Shown here piece after piece: positions 49,733 through 57,079 of a stretch of DNA of 64,000 nucleotides (positions are counted from its first letter, which is position 1; each line of letters opens with the position of its first letter). Under the pieces are notes generated by a model. It was not told the DNA's origin and ran no database searches. It saw only the letters and a program-made list of their open reading frames with translations. The stretch lies in NCBI GenBank assembly GCA_019634415.1, contig JAHQVJ010000179.1:1-64000 (forward strand), read 5' to 3'. The position numbers were made by a program, and so were the translations under genes. The stretch comes from Myxococcales bacterium (GTDB lineage Bacteria > Myxococcota_A > UBA796 > GCA-2862545).

Positions 49733-50664
49733 TGGAGGAGGTGTCGAAGGACCTGGGACTGCTGTCGGAGCCCGTCCGCGTGCGGTTGCTCACGGTGCTG
49801 CACGAGGCGGAGCTCGGGGTGACGGAGCTGTGCCGGGTGCTGCAGCTGCCCCAGTCCACGGTGTCGCGTCACCTCAAGGCGCTGCGCGTGGCGCACTGGA
49901 TCCGCCGCCGCACCGTGGGCACCCACTCGCTGTACGGAGCCGATCCCGACGGCATGGACGACGTGGGCCAGCGCCTGTGGGACATCGTCGGCGAGGCCTT
50001 CGCCACCACGCTGCAGGCCAGCGAGGACCGCGCACGCCTCGCGGCGACCCTGGCCGATCGCGCTGGCGAGGACTCCTTCTTCGGTCGCATGCACGGCTCG
50101 TGGGACGCCCTGCGCAGGGAGCTGTTCGGCGACGCCTTCCTGGTGCCCGCCCTCACCGCCTTGCTGCCCAGCGACTACGTGGTGGCCGACCTCGGCTGCG
50201 GAACCGGGCCCGCGCTGGCTGCCCTGGCCCCCGTGGTCCGCTCGGTGATCGGCGTGGATCGGGAGCCTCGCATGCTCGAGGCCGCCGCCGCCCGCCTGTC
50301 GGCCCACGACAACGTGGACCTTCGCCGCGGCCCCCTCACCGCCCTTCCCCTGGCCGACGAAGAGGTGGACGCCGCCTTGTGCGTGCTGGTGCTCCACCAC
50401 GTCGACGACGTGCGGCTCGCGCTGTCGGAGGCACGGCGCACGCTACGACCCGGCGGGCGCCTGGTGGTGGTGGACATGGTGGCCCACGATCGCGAGGACT
50501 GGATGCGGGCCATGGGCCACCGTCACCTGGGGTTTCGACAACAGTTGCTCGAACGGCACGCCTCCACGGCCGGACTGTCGACCGTGCGATTCGCTGCGTT
50601 GCCTCCCGCTCCCGACGCCCAGGGGCCCCCGCTGTTCCTGGCCGTGCTCACCCGAGCGAGGTAG
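49732..50664 (+). CDS. ArsR-type regulator fused to SAM methyltransferase
   Basis: This 310-residue protein has an N-terminal ArsR winged helix (SEPVRVRLLTVLHEAELGVT, LCRVLQLPQSTVSRHLKALR). A class I methyltransferase follows from about residue 135: VVADLGCGTGPALAAL, VIGVDREPRMLEAAAARLS, LCVLVLHHVDDVRLAL and RTLRPGGRLVVVDMV. In other proteobacteria such fusions sit beside methionine/SAM-cycle genes and may sense SAM or SAH. The usual ArsR metal-binding Cys pair (ELCVCDL) is reduced to one Cys. It overlaps the activator stop (TGATG). Confidence 0.9.
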   Translation: MEEVSKDLGLLSEPVRVRLLTVLHEAELGVTELCRVLQLPQSTVSRHLKALRVAHWIRRRTVGTHSLYGADPDGMDDVGQRLWDIVGEAFATTLQASEDRARLAATLADRAGEDSFFGRMHGSWDALRRELFGDAFLVPALTALLPSDYVVADLGCGTGPALAALAPVVRSVIGVDREPRMLEAAAARLSAHDNVDLRRGPLTALPLADEEVDAALCVLVLHHVDDVRLALSEARRTLRPGGRLVVVDMVAHDREDWMRAMGHRHLGFRQQLLERHASTAGLSTVRFAALPPAPDAQGPPLFLAVLTRAR

Positions 50665-50682
50665 GTCGAGCAGCTGGAGTGA

Positions 50683-51282
50683 ATGGTGACTCAGCAAAAC
50701 GACCGCTCGCAGATCCTCTCCGACGCAGTGGAGGCCCTGAAGAAGCTCGAGCCCGACGAACGGCGGCAGGCCATCGCCGCCATCAAGCGGGAGCGGCAGC
50801 AGGAGATCGCCGACCGCAACGCGGAGCTCCAAGAGCTCCCCAACTCGCACTGGAGCAAGGCCCACCTGCTGCGCCGCATCCCCAACCCCGGCGGCGCGGC
50901 CTACGAGCAGAAGATCCACATGCCCGAGTGGACGTTCGTGGGCACCGCGAACCAGCCCGACTTCGGCGAGGTGCTCTGCACCTTCTACCCGCGGGACTGG
51001 ACCATCGAGCTCAAGTCCCTCAAGCAGTACAAAGACGCCTACCGCGGCACCATCATCTCCTACGAGCGCCTCGCCAACGTGATGTTCGAGGACATGCTGG
51101 CCGTGTACGAGCCCATCCGGCTCCGGCTCATGATGCGGCTGCGGCCCCGCGGCGGGATCGCGTCGTGCCTCACGATCGACAGCGACTGGCGCATCCGAGG
51201 CGGCGACGAGTCCTTCAACGACTGGAGCGATAACGTGGACCGCTTCGGCTTCGAGGTGTCGGGCTCGACCCAAGCGTGGTAG
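50683..51282 (+). CDS. QueF-like protein lacking the catalytic Cys
   Basis: This 199-residue protein matches the single-domain QueF (preQ0 reductase, T-fold) in YEQKIHMPEWTFVGTANQPD, the substrate loop IELKSLKQYKDAYR (family ESKSxK) and MRLRPRGGIASCLTI. However, where QueF has LCPxTGQPDF with the nucleophilic Cys, this protein reads FVGTANQPDF, one residue shorter and without Cys. The FHED motif is replaced by SYERL. Thioimide chemistry is therefore unlikely. A helical N-terminal extension of about 45 residues (DAVEALKKLEPDERRQAIAA) is added. It follows the methyltransferase by 18 bases. Confidence 0.85.
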   Translation: MVTQQNDRSQILSDAVEALKKLEPDERRQAIAAIKRERQQEIADRNAELQELPNSHWSKAHLLRRIPNPGGAAYEQKIHMPEWTFVGTANQPDFGEVLCTFYPRDWTIELKSLKQYKDAYRGTIISYERLANVMFEDMLAVYEPIRLRLMMRLRPRGGIASCLTIDSDWRIRGGDESFNDWSDNVDRFGFEVSGSTQAW

Positions 51283-51293
51283 CACAGTGAGTG

Positions 51294-52139
51294 ATGGAGG
51301 CCTCGGACCGTACGTTGTCGGTGCGCTTCTGGGGTGTGCGAGGATCCATCGCCTGCCCCGGACAGGCCACCGTGCGCTACGGCGGCAACACCTCGTGCAT
51401 CGAGGTGCGCTGCTCGGACCGTCTCCTGATCCTCGACGCGGGCACCGGTCTGCGCTGCCTGGGTGACGCGCTGCGCAGCCACGGCCCCCTCGACGTGGAC
51501 CTGCTGCTCACCCACACCCACATCGATCACATCAGCGGGCTGCCCTTCTTCCGCCCCCTCGGCGACGCGAGCAACGTGGTCCGGATGTGGGCCGGGCACC
51601 TGCGCCCCCACCACAGCCTGCAGCAGGTGCTGCAGGGATACATGTCGGACCCGCTGTTCCCGGTGTCGCCGTCGAAGTTCAGCGCGGACGTCACCTACCT
51701 CGACTTCCAGGCGGGCCGCACCTTGGAGCTGGCCCACGACGTGATCGTGCGCACCACGGCGCTGAACCACCCCCAGGGCGCCACGGGCTACCGCGTGGAG
51801 CACGGAGGACGCTCCGTCTGCTACGTCACCGACACCGAGCACGTGCCCGGCGAGCGCCACGCAGGCATCGTGGAGCTGTCGCAGGGCGCCGATCTGCTGA
51901 TCTACGACTGCACCTACACCGACGAGGAGTTCGACGCCCACGTGGGCTGGGGGCACTCCACCTGGCAGGAGGGCGTGCGCCTCGCCGACGCTGCCGACGT
52001 AGGCACCCTGGTGCTGTTCCACCACGACCCGTCCCACGACGACGACGTGATGGACCGCATCGCTGCGGAGGCGGCGCGTGCCCGTCCGGGCACCCTCACC
52101 GCTCGCGAGGGCATGCGGCTGGAGCTGACGGCCGACTAG
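51294..52139 (+). CDS. Metallo-beta-lactamase-fold hydrolase (second paralog)
   Basis: This 281-residue protein is clearly related to 47421-48221: SVRFWGVRGSIACPG, RYGGNTSCIEVR, LILDAGTGLRCLG, the zinc motif THTHIDHISG, a late His in TALNHPQG, VTDTEHVPGER and DEEFDAHVGWGHSTWQEG. The zinc ligands look complete. It closes the sigma-54 run, 11 bases behind the QueF-like gene. A GTG at 51291 is an alternative start. It converges on the trypsin gene with a 4-base overlap. Confidence 0.9.
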   Translation: MEASDRTLSVRFWGVRGSIACPGQATVRYGGNTSCIEVRCSDRLLILDAGTGLRCLGDALRSHGPLDVDLLLTHTHIDHISGLPFFRPLGDASNVVRMWAGHLRPHHSLQQVLQGYMSDPLFPVSPSKFSADVTYLDFQAGRTLELAHDVIVRTTALNHPQGATGYRVEHGGRSVCYVTDTEHVPGERHAGIVELSQGADLLIYDCTYTDEEFDAHVGWGHSTWQEGVRLADAADVGTLVLFHHDPSHDDDVMDRIAAEAARARPGTLTAREGMRLELTAD

Positions 52140-53398
52140 GTGCGGCGGCGTCGCCCGAGGGCGAGTCCCAGCAGCGCCAGCAGCCCCACCGAAGCGGGAC
52201 CAGACGCCGTCTGGCAGCCACCCAGACCGGCCTTGGGCAGCACGGTGACCGGCACGTCCAGCTCCACCGTCACCGGCGCTCCCGTGCGCTCGAAGCGCTC
52301 CACACCCGCGTCGGTGGCCGACACCGTGAAGGCATCCTCTCCCTCGAAGCCAGGATCGGGGATGTAGGTGACGCGCTGTGCCCCGTCGATGACGACACGG
52401 CCGTTGCTCGGCTCCTGCACCACCTCGAGCTGCACCTCGGTGGAGTCACCGTCGTCGACGATGACCGCCGCCCGCGTGAGCGACCGGTCGACCGTGGTGA
52501 CGTACTCCCCCAGGAAGACGTCGGGCGCATCGTTGCACACGGGCACGGCGAGCTGCCGCCCGCCGATGTTGTCGTAGATCCAGTCGATCACCGCGTCGGG
52601 GCGGACCCAGATGGCGATCCCACCACAGACGGGCTCGCCGGGGATCCCCAGCACCCGCGACGCCACCCCCACCACGAAGTCGCCGTCGTCGGTCTTGAGG
52701 TAGAGCGGCCCCCCGCTGTCGCCGAAGCAGACGTTGCGCCCGTTCCCGCCCGCGATGATCTCCCCGCCCGGGTTGATCCGACCATTGCAGGGCTCCGGAA
52801 CGCCCTTCACCCGCTCCTGGCTGCAGTTCCGATCCAGCACGGTGGAGGCCGCCTCGTTGAGCTCGGAGTTGAACCCGTTGCCCGTGGGTCGGGTGGCGCC
52901 GAAGCCCACCATCTGCACCTTCGCGCCATCCTCGAGGTGATCGCGGAGCACGCACTCCATCGCCAATGGGCGCGGCGGGATCGTGGAGCGCTCCTCCAGC
53001 AGCAACAAGGCCACGTCGTAGTTTCGATCGTCGGGGGGGATGATCTCCTCGACCTCGAGGCGCTCTCCCTCACCGCTGGTCCAGTCCTTGGTGCCGACGA
53101 TCACCGAGCGCACCGACGCACCCTCCACACAGTGTGCCGCCGTAAGGACCACCTTGGGCCCGATGAGCGTGCCCGTGCATCCCACGGTGGCCTCGTTGAA
53201 CACGATGGCCACGGCGTCGTCCCACTTGCCCTCCACCACCTGCCGGCCTCCGACCACGCTGGTCTTGTCGACGGGCGCACCCTCGAAGTCCGGCACGGTC
53301 TGCCCAGCCTCGTCCTCGCGGAGGCCGTCGACGGAGTCCCGCAGGGCGGGGTCCACCGCAAAGGCGATGGTGGATGGGATCAAGGTGGAAAGGAGCAT
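52136..53398 (-). CDS. Secreted trypsin-like protease with MYXO-CTERM-like tail
   Basis: This 420-residue protein has a signal (LLSTLIPSTIAFA) and a pro-region. The protease begins near VVGGRQVVEGKWDDAVAIVF, with the triad His in VVLTAAHCVEG, Asp in DRNYDVALLLLEE and Ser in VCFGDSGGPLYLK. After about residue 300 comes an Ig/cadherin-like beta domain (VVQEPSNGRVVIDGAQRVTY, DPGFEGEDAFTVSATD). The end, GGCQTASGPASVGLLALLGL then ALGRRRRT, is a MYXO-CTERM-type sorting tail. It should be exported and surface-processed. GGAGG is 8 bases upstream of the ATG. Confidence 0.92.
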   Translation of the reverse strand: MLLSTLIPSTIAFAVDPALRDSVDGLREDEAGQTVPDFEGAPVDKTSVVGGRQVVEGKWDDAVAIVFNEATVGCTGTLIGPKVVLTAAHCVEGASVRSVIVGTKDWTSGEGERLEVEEIIPPDDRNYDVALLLLEERSTIPPRPLAMECVLRDHLEDGAKVQMVGFGATRPTGNGFNSELNEAASTVLDRNCSQERVKGVPEPCNGRINPGGEIIAGGNGRNVCFGDSGGPLYLKTDDGDFVVGVASRVLGIPGEPVCGGIAIWVRPDAVIDWIYDNIGGRQLAVPVCNDAPDVFLGEYVTTVDRSLTRAAVIVDDGDSTEVQLEVVQEPSNGRVVIDGAQRVTYIPDPGFEGEDAFTVSATDAGVERFERTGAPVTVELDVPVTVLPKAGLGGCQTASGPASVGLLALLGLALGRRRRT

Positions 53399-53596
53399 TG
53401 TCCGACCTCCGACGACGGCGCTGAAGATAGCACCTGCTGTGTTGCCCGAGCCTGGTGTGTCAGCCGGGAGCTGTAAGGTTTCGGCGAAGGCCGGTCCAGT
53501 GGACGAACCGTCCCGATGAACGTCCCAGCACCTTGACCACTCCCTGACCCGAGAGGCGACGCTCCCAGAACGTTACGGCGCCTCCTTGGAGGAAGC

Positions 53597-54664
53597 ATGC
53601 CGCTCGCGGAGATCGCCGCCCGTGTCGACCAGGGAGCGCCCATCGATCGACAGCACGCGGCCTGGCTGTTCGAGCACGCGTCCATGGACGATCTGTCCCG
53701 GCTCGCCACCCAGGCCCGAGACCGGCTGCATCCTCCGGGCGAGGCCACCTACCTGGTGATGGCCATCGTCAACTACACCAACATCTGCGTGGCTCGCTGC
53801 GACTACTGCGCCTTCTACCGGCTGCCCAAGGCGCCCGATGGCTACCTGCTCACCCTGAACCAGGTGTTCGAGCGCATCGAGGCGCTGAAGGCGTTCGGCG
53901 GCACGATGGTGGGCTTCAACGGAGGCTTCCACCCCAAGCTGCGGATCTCCGACTACGGCGAGCTGTTCCAGGCCGTGCGCGGCCGCTTCCCCGATCTCGA
54001 GTTCTACGAGACCACGGTGGCGGAGTTCATGTACTCCTGCAAGGTCAGCCGCATGTCCTACGACGAAGGTGCGCAGGCCCTGCGTGGGTATGGCGTGCGG
54101 TGGGTCACGGGCGGAGGCGCCGAGGTGCTCGACGACGCCTTCCGCAAGCGCCACAGTCCCCTGAAGTACGAGGTGGAGGACTACTACGACGCCCAGCGCG
54201 CCATCCTACAGGCAGGCCTCGGCTCCACGGCCACCATGGTGATCGGCTTCGACGAGACGCTCGAGGAGCGCCTGAACCACCTGGAGCGCCTCCGTCGCTT
54301 CCAGGACGAGATGTCCGGCGCGCTGCCGAGCTTCCTGTGCTGGACGTACAAGCCCTACAACACCGAGCTCGGCGGGCACGAGGTCTCCACGGACGAGTAC
54401 CTCCGCTGGCTGGCGGTCTGTCGCCTCTACCTGCACAACATCGAGCACGTGCGCACCAGCGTGCTCACCCAGAACGAGCAGGCCATGCGCGGGCTGTGCT
54501 TCGGGGCCAACGACTTCGACATCCCCACCGAGGACGAGGTCACCCAGAAGGCGGGCGCCACGATCCACCACGACTTCGAGCGGATCCTGCAGGCCGCTCG
54601 CGACGTGGGCTACGTGCCCGTCCATCGCTCCCCCCTACCGTTGCCCATGAGACGGGCTTCCTGA
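53597..54664 (+). CDS. mqnC: Radical SAM dehypoxanthine futalosine cyclase (MqnC family)
   Basis: This 355-residue protein has the radical SAM motif in NYTNICVARCDYCAFYR (Cx3Cx2C). It also shows GGTMVGFNGGFHPKLRISDY, LKAFG, STATMVIGFDETLEERLNHL and LCFGANDFDIPTEDEV (family LGANDFG..MMEENV-like). MqnC performs the cyclisation step of the futalosine menaquinone pathway; CofH/MqnE relatives share the fold, so the exact step has some doubt. GGAGGAA lies 5 bases before the ATG, inside a small CCTC-CTTG-GAGG hairpin. The 198-base gap before it (53399-53596) holds no gene. Confidence 0.82.
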   Translation: MPLAEIAARVDQGAPIDRQHAAWLFEHASMDDLSRLATQARDRLHPPGEATYLVMAIVNYTNICVARCDYCAFYRLPKAPDGYLLTLNQVFERIEALKAFGGTMVGFNGGFHPKLRISDYGELFQAVRGRFPDLEFYETTVAEFMYSCKVSRMSYDEGAQALRGYGVRWVTGGGAEVLDDAFRKRHSPLKYEVEDYYDAQRAILQAGLGSTATMVIGFDETLEERLNHLERLRRFQDEMSGALPSFLCWTYKPYNTELGGHEVSTDEYLRWLAVCRLYLHNIEHVRTSVLTQNEQAMRGLCFGANDFDIPTEDEVTQKAGATIHHDFERILQAARDVGYVPVHRSPLPLPMRRAS

Positions 54665-54693
54665 TCAGCCGCGAGCGCTGTTCGCGGCTGATC
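54663..54693 (+). terminator. Terminator hairpin behind mqnC
   Basis: GATCAGCCGCGA and TCGCGGCTGATC form a perfect 12-base stem with a 7-base loop, starting inside the mqnC stop codon. It lacks a T-run. It separates mqnC from the riboswitch-controlled transcript. Confidence 0.6.
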
Positions 54694-54742
54694 GGTACAG
54701 TGGCAGCGAAGCAGGCACGACTCTGATCGGGTCTCATTGGAA

Positions 54743-54878
54743 GGCATTGCGAGCGCGTGTCGCGTCTGTTCGTTATGCCGCCGCCACATCACGAAGATGG
54801 GGCGTGCGGGGCACGGGAAGTCGGTGAAAATCCGACGCGGTCCCGCCACCGTGAAAGTCGGAGACCGGTCCGCATGCC
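54743..54878 (+). ncRNA. Cobalamin riboswitch
   Basis: The B12-box core GGGAAGTCGGTGAAAATCCG (54816-54835) is followed by ACGCGGTCCCGCCACCGTGA, both close to the family consensus. AGTCGGAGACCGGTC then matches the conserved strand that precedes the closing stem. GGCAT (54743) and ATGCC (54874) can form the closing helix P1. It is followed 45 bases later by the start at 54924. A GCCCC/GGGGC hairpin (about 54893-54910) just 5' of the ribosome site AGGGAG could switch translation. The riboswitch normally represses when adenosylcobalamin is bound. Confidence 0.92.
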
Positions 54879-54923
54879 CACCCTACCAATGTCGCCCCCG
54901 GGTCAGGGGCAAAGGGAGACTGC

Positions 54924-55340
54924 ATGCGTCTGCACTACGTGCTCGCTCTATCCGCCATCCTCACCGCCTGTGATGGCGAGTTCGGCACCGACGCCCCCCT
55001 CGCCATCGCGGGGAGCTACAGCGACGACTTCGGTGGCAGCCATGCCATCAGCGACGCCTCCTGGGTCCAGGACTACGGCGCCTACGGCGTGACGTCCTTC
55101 ACCATCGTGGCCCACCACAACGACGAGGGCTGGGTCGTCGCCCAGAACGACTCCGACAACGACTTCAACCCCGATCTGTGGAGCCGCTTCGAGTGGGTCG
55201 AGGTCGAGGGCACGCTGTACTACTGCCAGATCCTGTTCGACGGCGCCGAAGAGGACGACGCCTACGCAGCAGGACCTGCCGACGCCGCCGATCCGGCCAC
55301 CGCGGGATGCGGAGGGGCGCCGTGGACCGCGCTCCGCTGA
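54924..55340 (+). CDS. Riboswitch-controlled small lipoprotein
   Basis: This 138-residue protein has a lipobox (LALSAILTAC). The mature part, about 115 residues, includes IAGSYSDDFGGSHAISDASW, DLWSRFEWVEVEGTLYYCQI and AGCGGAPWTALR, with two Cys likely bridged. The same kind of small lipoprotein seems to recur in Myxococcota from memory, but I know no named family or function. Control by a cobalamin riboswitch points to corrinoid binding or uptake. It overlaps the next gene by 19 bases. Confidence 0.82.
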   Translation: MRLHYVLALSAILTACDGEFGTDAPLAIAGSYSDDFGGSHAISDASWVQDYGAYGVTSFTIVAHHNDEGWVVAQNDSDNDFNPDLWSRFEWVEVEGTLYYCQILFDGAEEDDAYAAGPADAADPATAGCGGAPWTALR

Positions 55341-56032
55341 CGGCGCTCCTCCTCACCGCAGCCTGCCAGCCCGACATCGACGCGAACCCCACTCTGGCCA
55401 CCGAGGTGGTCGAGGCCCCCGGTCACACGGGCGAGGGCAACCGCGACGTCGAGCTGGCCGTCAACGGGGTGAGGGGGGCGGGCCAGTGGGCCGGAAGCGT
55501 CGACGTGTTCTCCCTGGGCTTGGAGCCCGGGGTGGACGACGTGCTGGTGCTGGGGTTCGAGGGTCGACTCGCCGTGGACGTGGACGGACCGGATCTGGCG
55601 GTGTTCGAGAACCCCTTCGACGTGAGCGGAGGAGGCCGGTTCCTGGATCCGGTGGTGGTGGAGGTGTCGGCGGACTGCACGTCCTTCGTGACGTTCCCCC
55701 ATCGCTACGAGCCAGCGGAACCCGGCACCTTCAGCGATGATCCGGAGGCCTGGAGCGGGTTCGCCGGCATCGAGCCCGTGTGGCTGCACGCCGAAGACCA
55801 GCCCATGGATCCCTTCGACGAGGACGCGGGCGGGGACCGCTTCGACCTCGCAGATCTCGATCCCCAGGAGCCGGTGGCGGAAGACGTTCGGCAGCTCGGG
55901 GTGATGTGCGTTCGACTGTCGTCGGCACAGCTGTGGGAGGATCCTCACACACGGCGACCATTCCTTGCACACCCCGTCGCAAACGGAGCAGACATCGACG
56001 GCGTCTATGCCGTCGCCACCGTCGGGCGCTAG
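55322..56032 (+). CDS. Second riboswitch-operon lipoprotein
   Basis: This 236-residue protein starts at a GTG inside the end of the previous gene (19-base overlap), giving a lipobox LLLTAAC. The body is beta-rich: VDVFSLGLEPGVDDVLVLGF, LAVDVDGPDLAVFENPFDVS and VVVEVSADCTSFVTFPH. The DLAVFENPF and VEVSADC blocks resemble cell-surface proteins found next to cobalamin uptake genes in other phyla (DFVVFEN and FVEVSSDG patterns), recalled from memory. It may capture a corrinoid at the surface. No TonB receptor is within the window. Confidence 0.82.
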   Translation: MDRAPLTALLLTAACQPDIDANPTLATEVVEAPGHTGEGNRDVELAVNGVRGAGQWAGSVDVFSLGLEPGVDDVLVLGFEGRLAVDVDGPDLAVFENPFDVSGGGRFLDPVVVEVSADCTSFVTFPHRYEPAEPGTFSDDPEAWSGFAGIEPVWLHAEDQPMDPFDEDAGGDRFDLADLDPQEPVAEDVRQLGVMCVRLSSAQLWEDPHTRRPFLAHPVANGADIDGVYAVATVGR

Positions 56033-56128
56033 AACGAGGGTTGCCGCAGCGCGAGGCGTGATTACGCGTGCTCGCCGCTGCCCCCTCGGCGGCGTCCGAC
56101 AACCCGCTCCTGGAGTCGATCGAAACCG

Positions 56129-57079
56129 ATGATTAGGATCGAACGCGTCACTCGAAAGTACGGTGACCTGGTTGCGGTAGCCGATGTGTCCCTCAACATC
56201 GAGCGCGGCGAGATCGTCGGTCTGCTGGGTCACAACGGTGCCGGAAAGACCACCCTGATGAAGATGCTCACGGGCTACCTCGAGCCGTCCGAGGGCGACA
56301 TCGTGGTAGGTGGCCACAACGTGGTCCAAGACCGCCTCGCTGTGCAGCGACAGATCGGGTACATGCCCGAGAATGCTCCGCTGTATCCGGAGATGGAGGT
56401 GGAGGACTACCTCCTGATGATGGCCAACCTGCGAGATCTGCCCCCCGAGAAGCGTGGGCGAGCCGTGGCCGTGGCCGTGGAGCGTACTGGGCTGCAGAAC
56501 CACGTCACCCGCCCCATCGGGCACCTCTCCAAGGGATTCCGTCAGCGGGTCGGACTGGCCCAGGCCATCGTGCACGAGCCCTCCCTGTTGGTTCTCGACG
56601 AGCCCACCAACGGACTCGACCCGGTGCAGATCCAGTCCATCCGCGAGCTCATCCAGCAGCTGGGGCAGGAGGCCACCATCATCCTGTCGACCCACATCAT
56701 GCAGGAGGTGGAGGCGGTCTGTGATCGTGTGCTCGTCATGATCGACGGTCGACTGTCGGCCGACTCGCCCCTGGACTCGTTGCTCCACAGCGACACCGTC
56801 TTGCTGTCGGTGAAGGGAGCCAAGGACGTCTCGGCGGCACTGTCGAAGGTGCAAGGGGTGGAGGCCGTGCGCGAGGTCGGTGCCGATCCTCGCCACGACG
56901 ATGCCTCGACCTGGGCCATCGACCACGAGGAGGGGGCCACGGTCGCGCCGGGTGTCCTCGAGCTCGCGGACAAGGAGGGCTGGACGGTGCTGTCCATCGG
57001 CCCCGAGCAGCGCACCCTCGAGTTCGTCTTCCGTTCGCTTCAGGCCGAGCACGTGGCCAAGCAGGAGGCTGTCGCATGA
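56129..57079 (+). CDS. ABC transporter ATPase, GldA-like
   Basis: This 316-residue protein has a full ABC cassette: GLLGHNGAGKTTLMKML (Walker A), IGYMPENAPLYPEMEVEDYL (Q-loop region of Gld/NatA types), HLSKGFRQRVGLAQAI (signature), LLVLDEPTNGLDPVQ (Walker B) and STHIMQEVEAVCDR (H-loop). The YMPENAPLYPEM segment is typical of GldA. It powers the fused permease encoded next, with which it overlaps (ATGA). In Bacteroidota gldA takes part in gliding; in this phylum the substrate is unknown. Confidence 0.92.
   Translation: MIRIERVTRKYGDLVAVADVSLNIERGEIVGLLGHNGAGKTTLMKMLTGYLEPSEGDIVVGGHNVVQDRLAVQRQIGYMPENAPLYPEMEVEDYLLMMANLRDLPPEKRGRAVAVAVERTGLQNHVTRPIGHLSKGFRQRVGLAQAIVHEPSLLVLDEPTNGLDPVQIQSIRELIQQLGQEATIILSTHIMQEVEAVCDRVLVMIDGRLSADSPLDSLLHSDTVLLSVKGAKDVSAALSKVQGVEAVREVGADPRHDDASTWAIDHEEGATVAPGVLELADKEGWTVLSIGPEQRTLEFVFRSLQAEHVAKQEAVA

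Noticed and set aside
50683..51282. Calling this gene queF (preQ0 reductase)
   Set aside because: The nucleophilic Cys and the FHED His are missing, so the enzyme name would be misleading.
53581..53592. CCTC-CTTG-GAGG as a ribosome-site-masking RNA switch for mqnC
   Set aside because: Only four pairs can form; an anti-Shine-Dalgarno palindrome of this size occurs by chance in GC-rich DNA.
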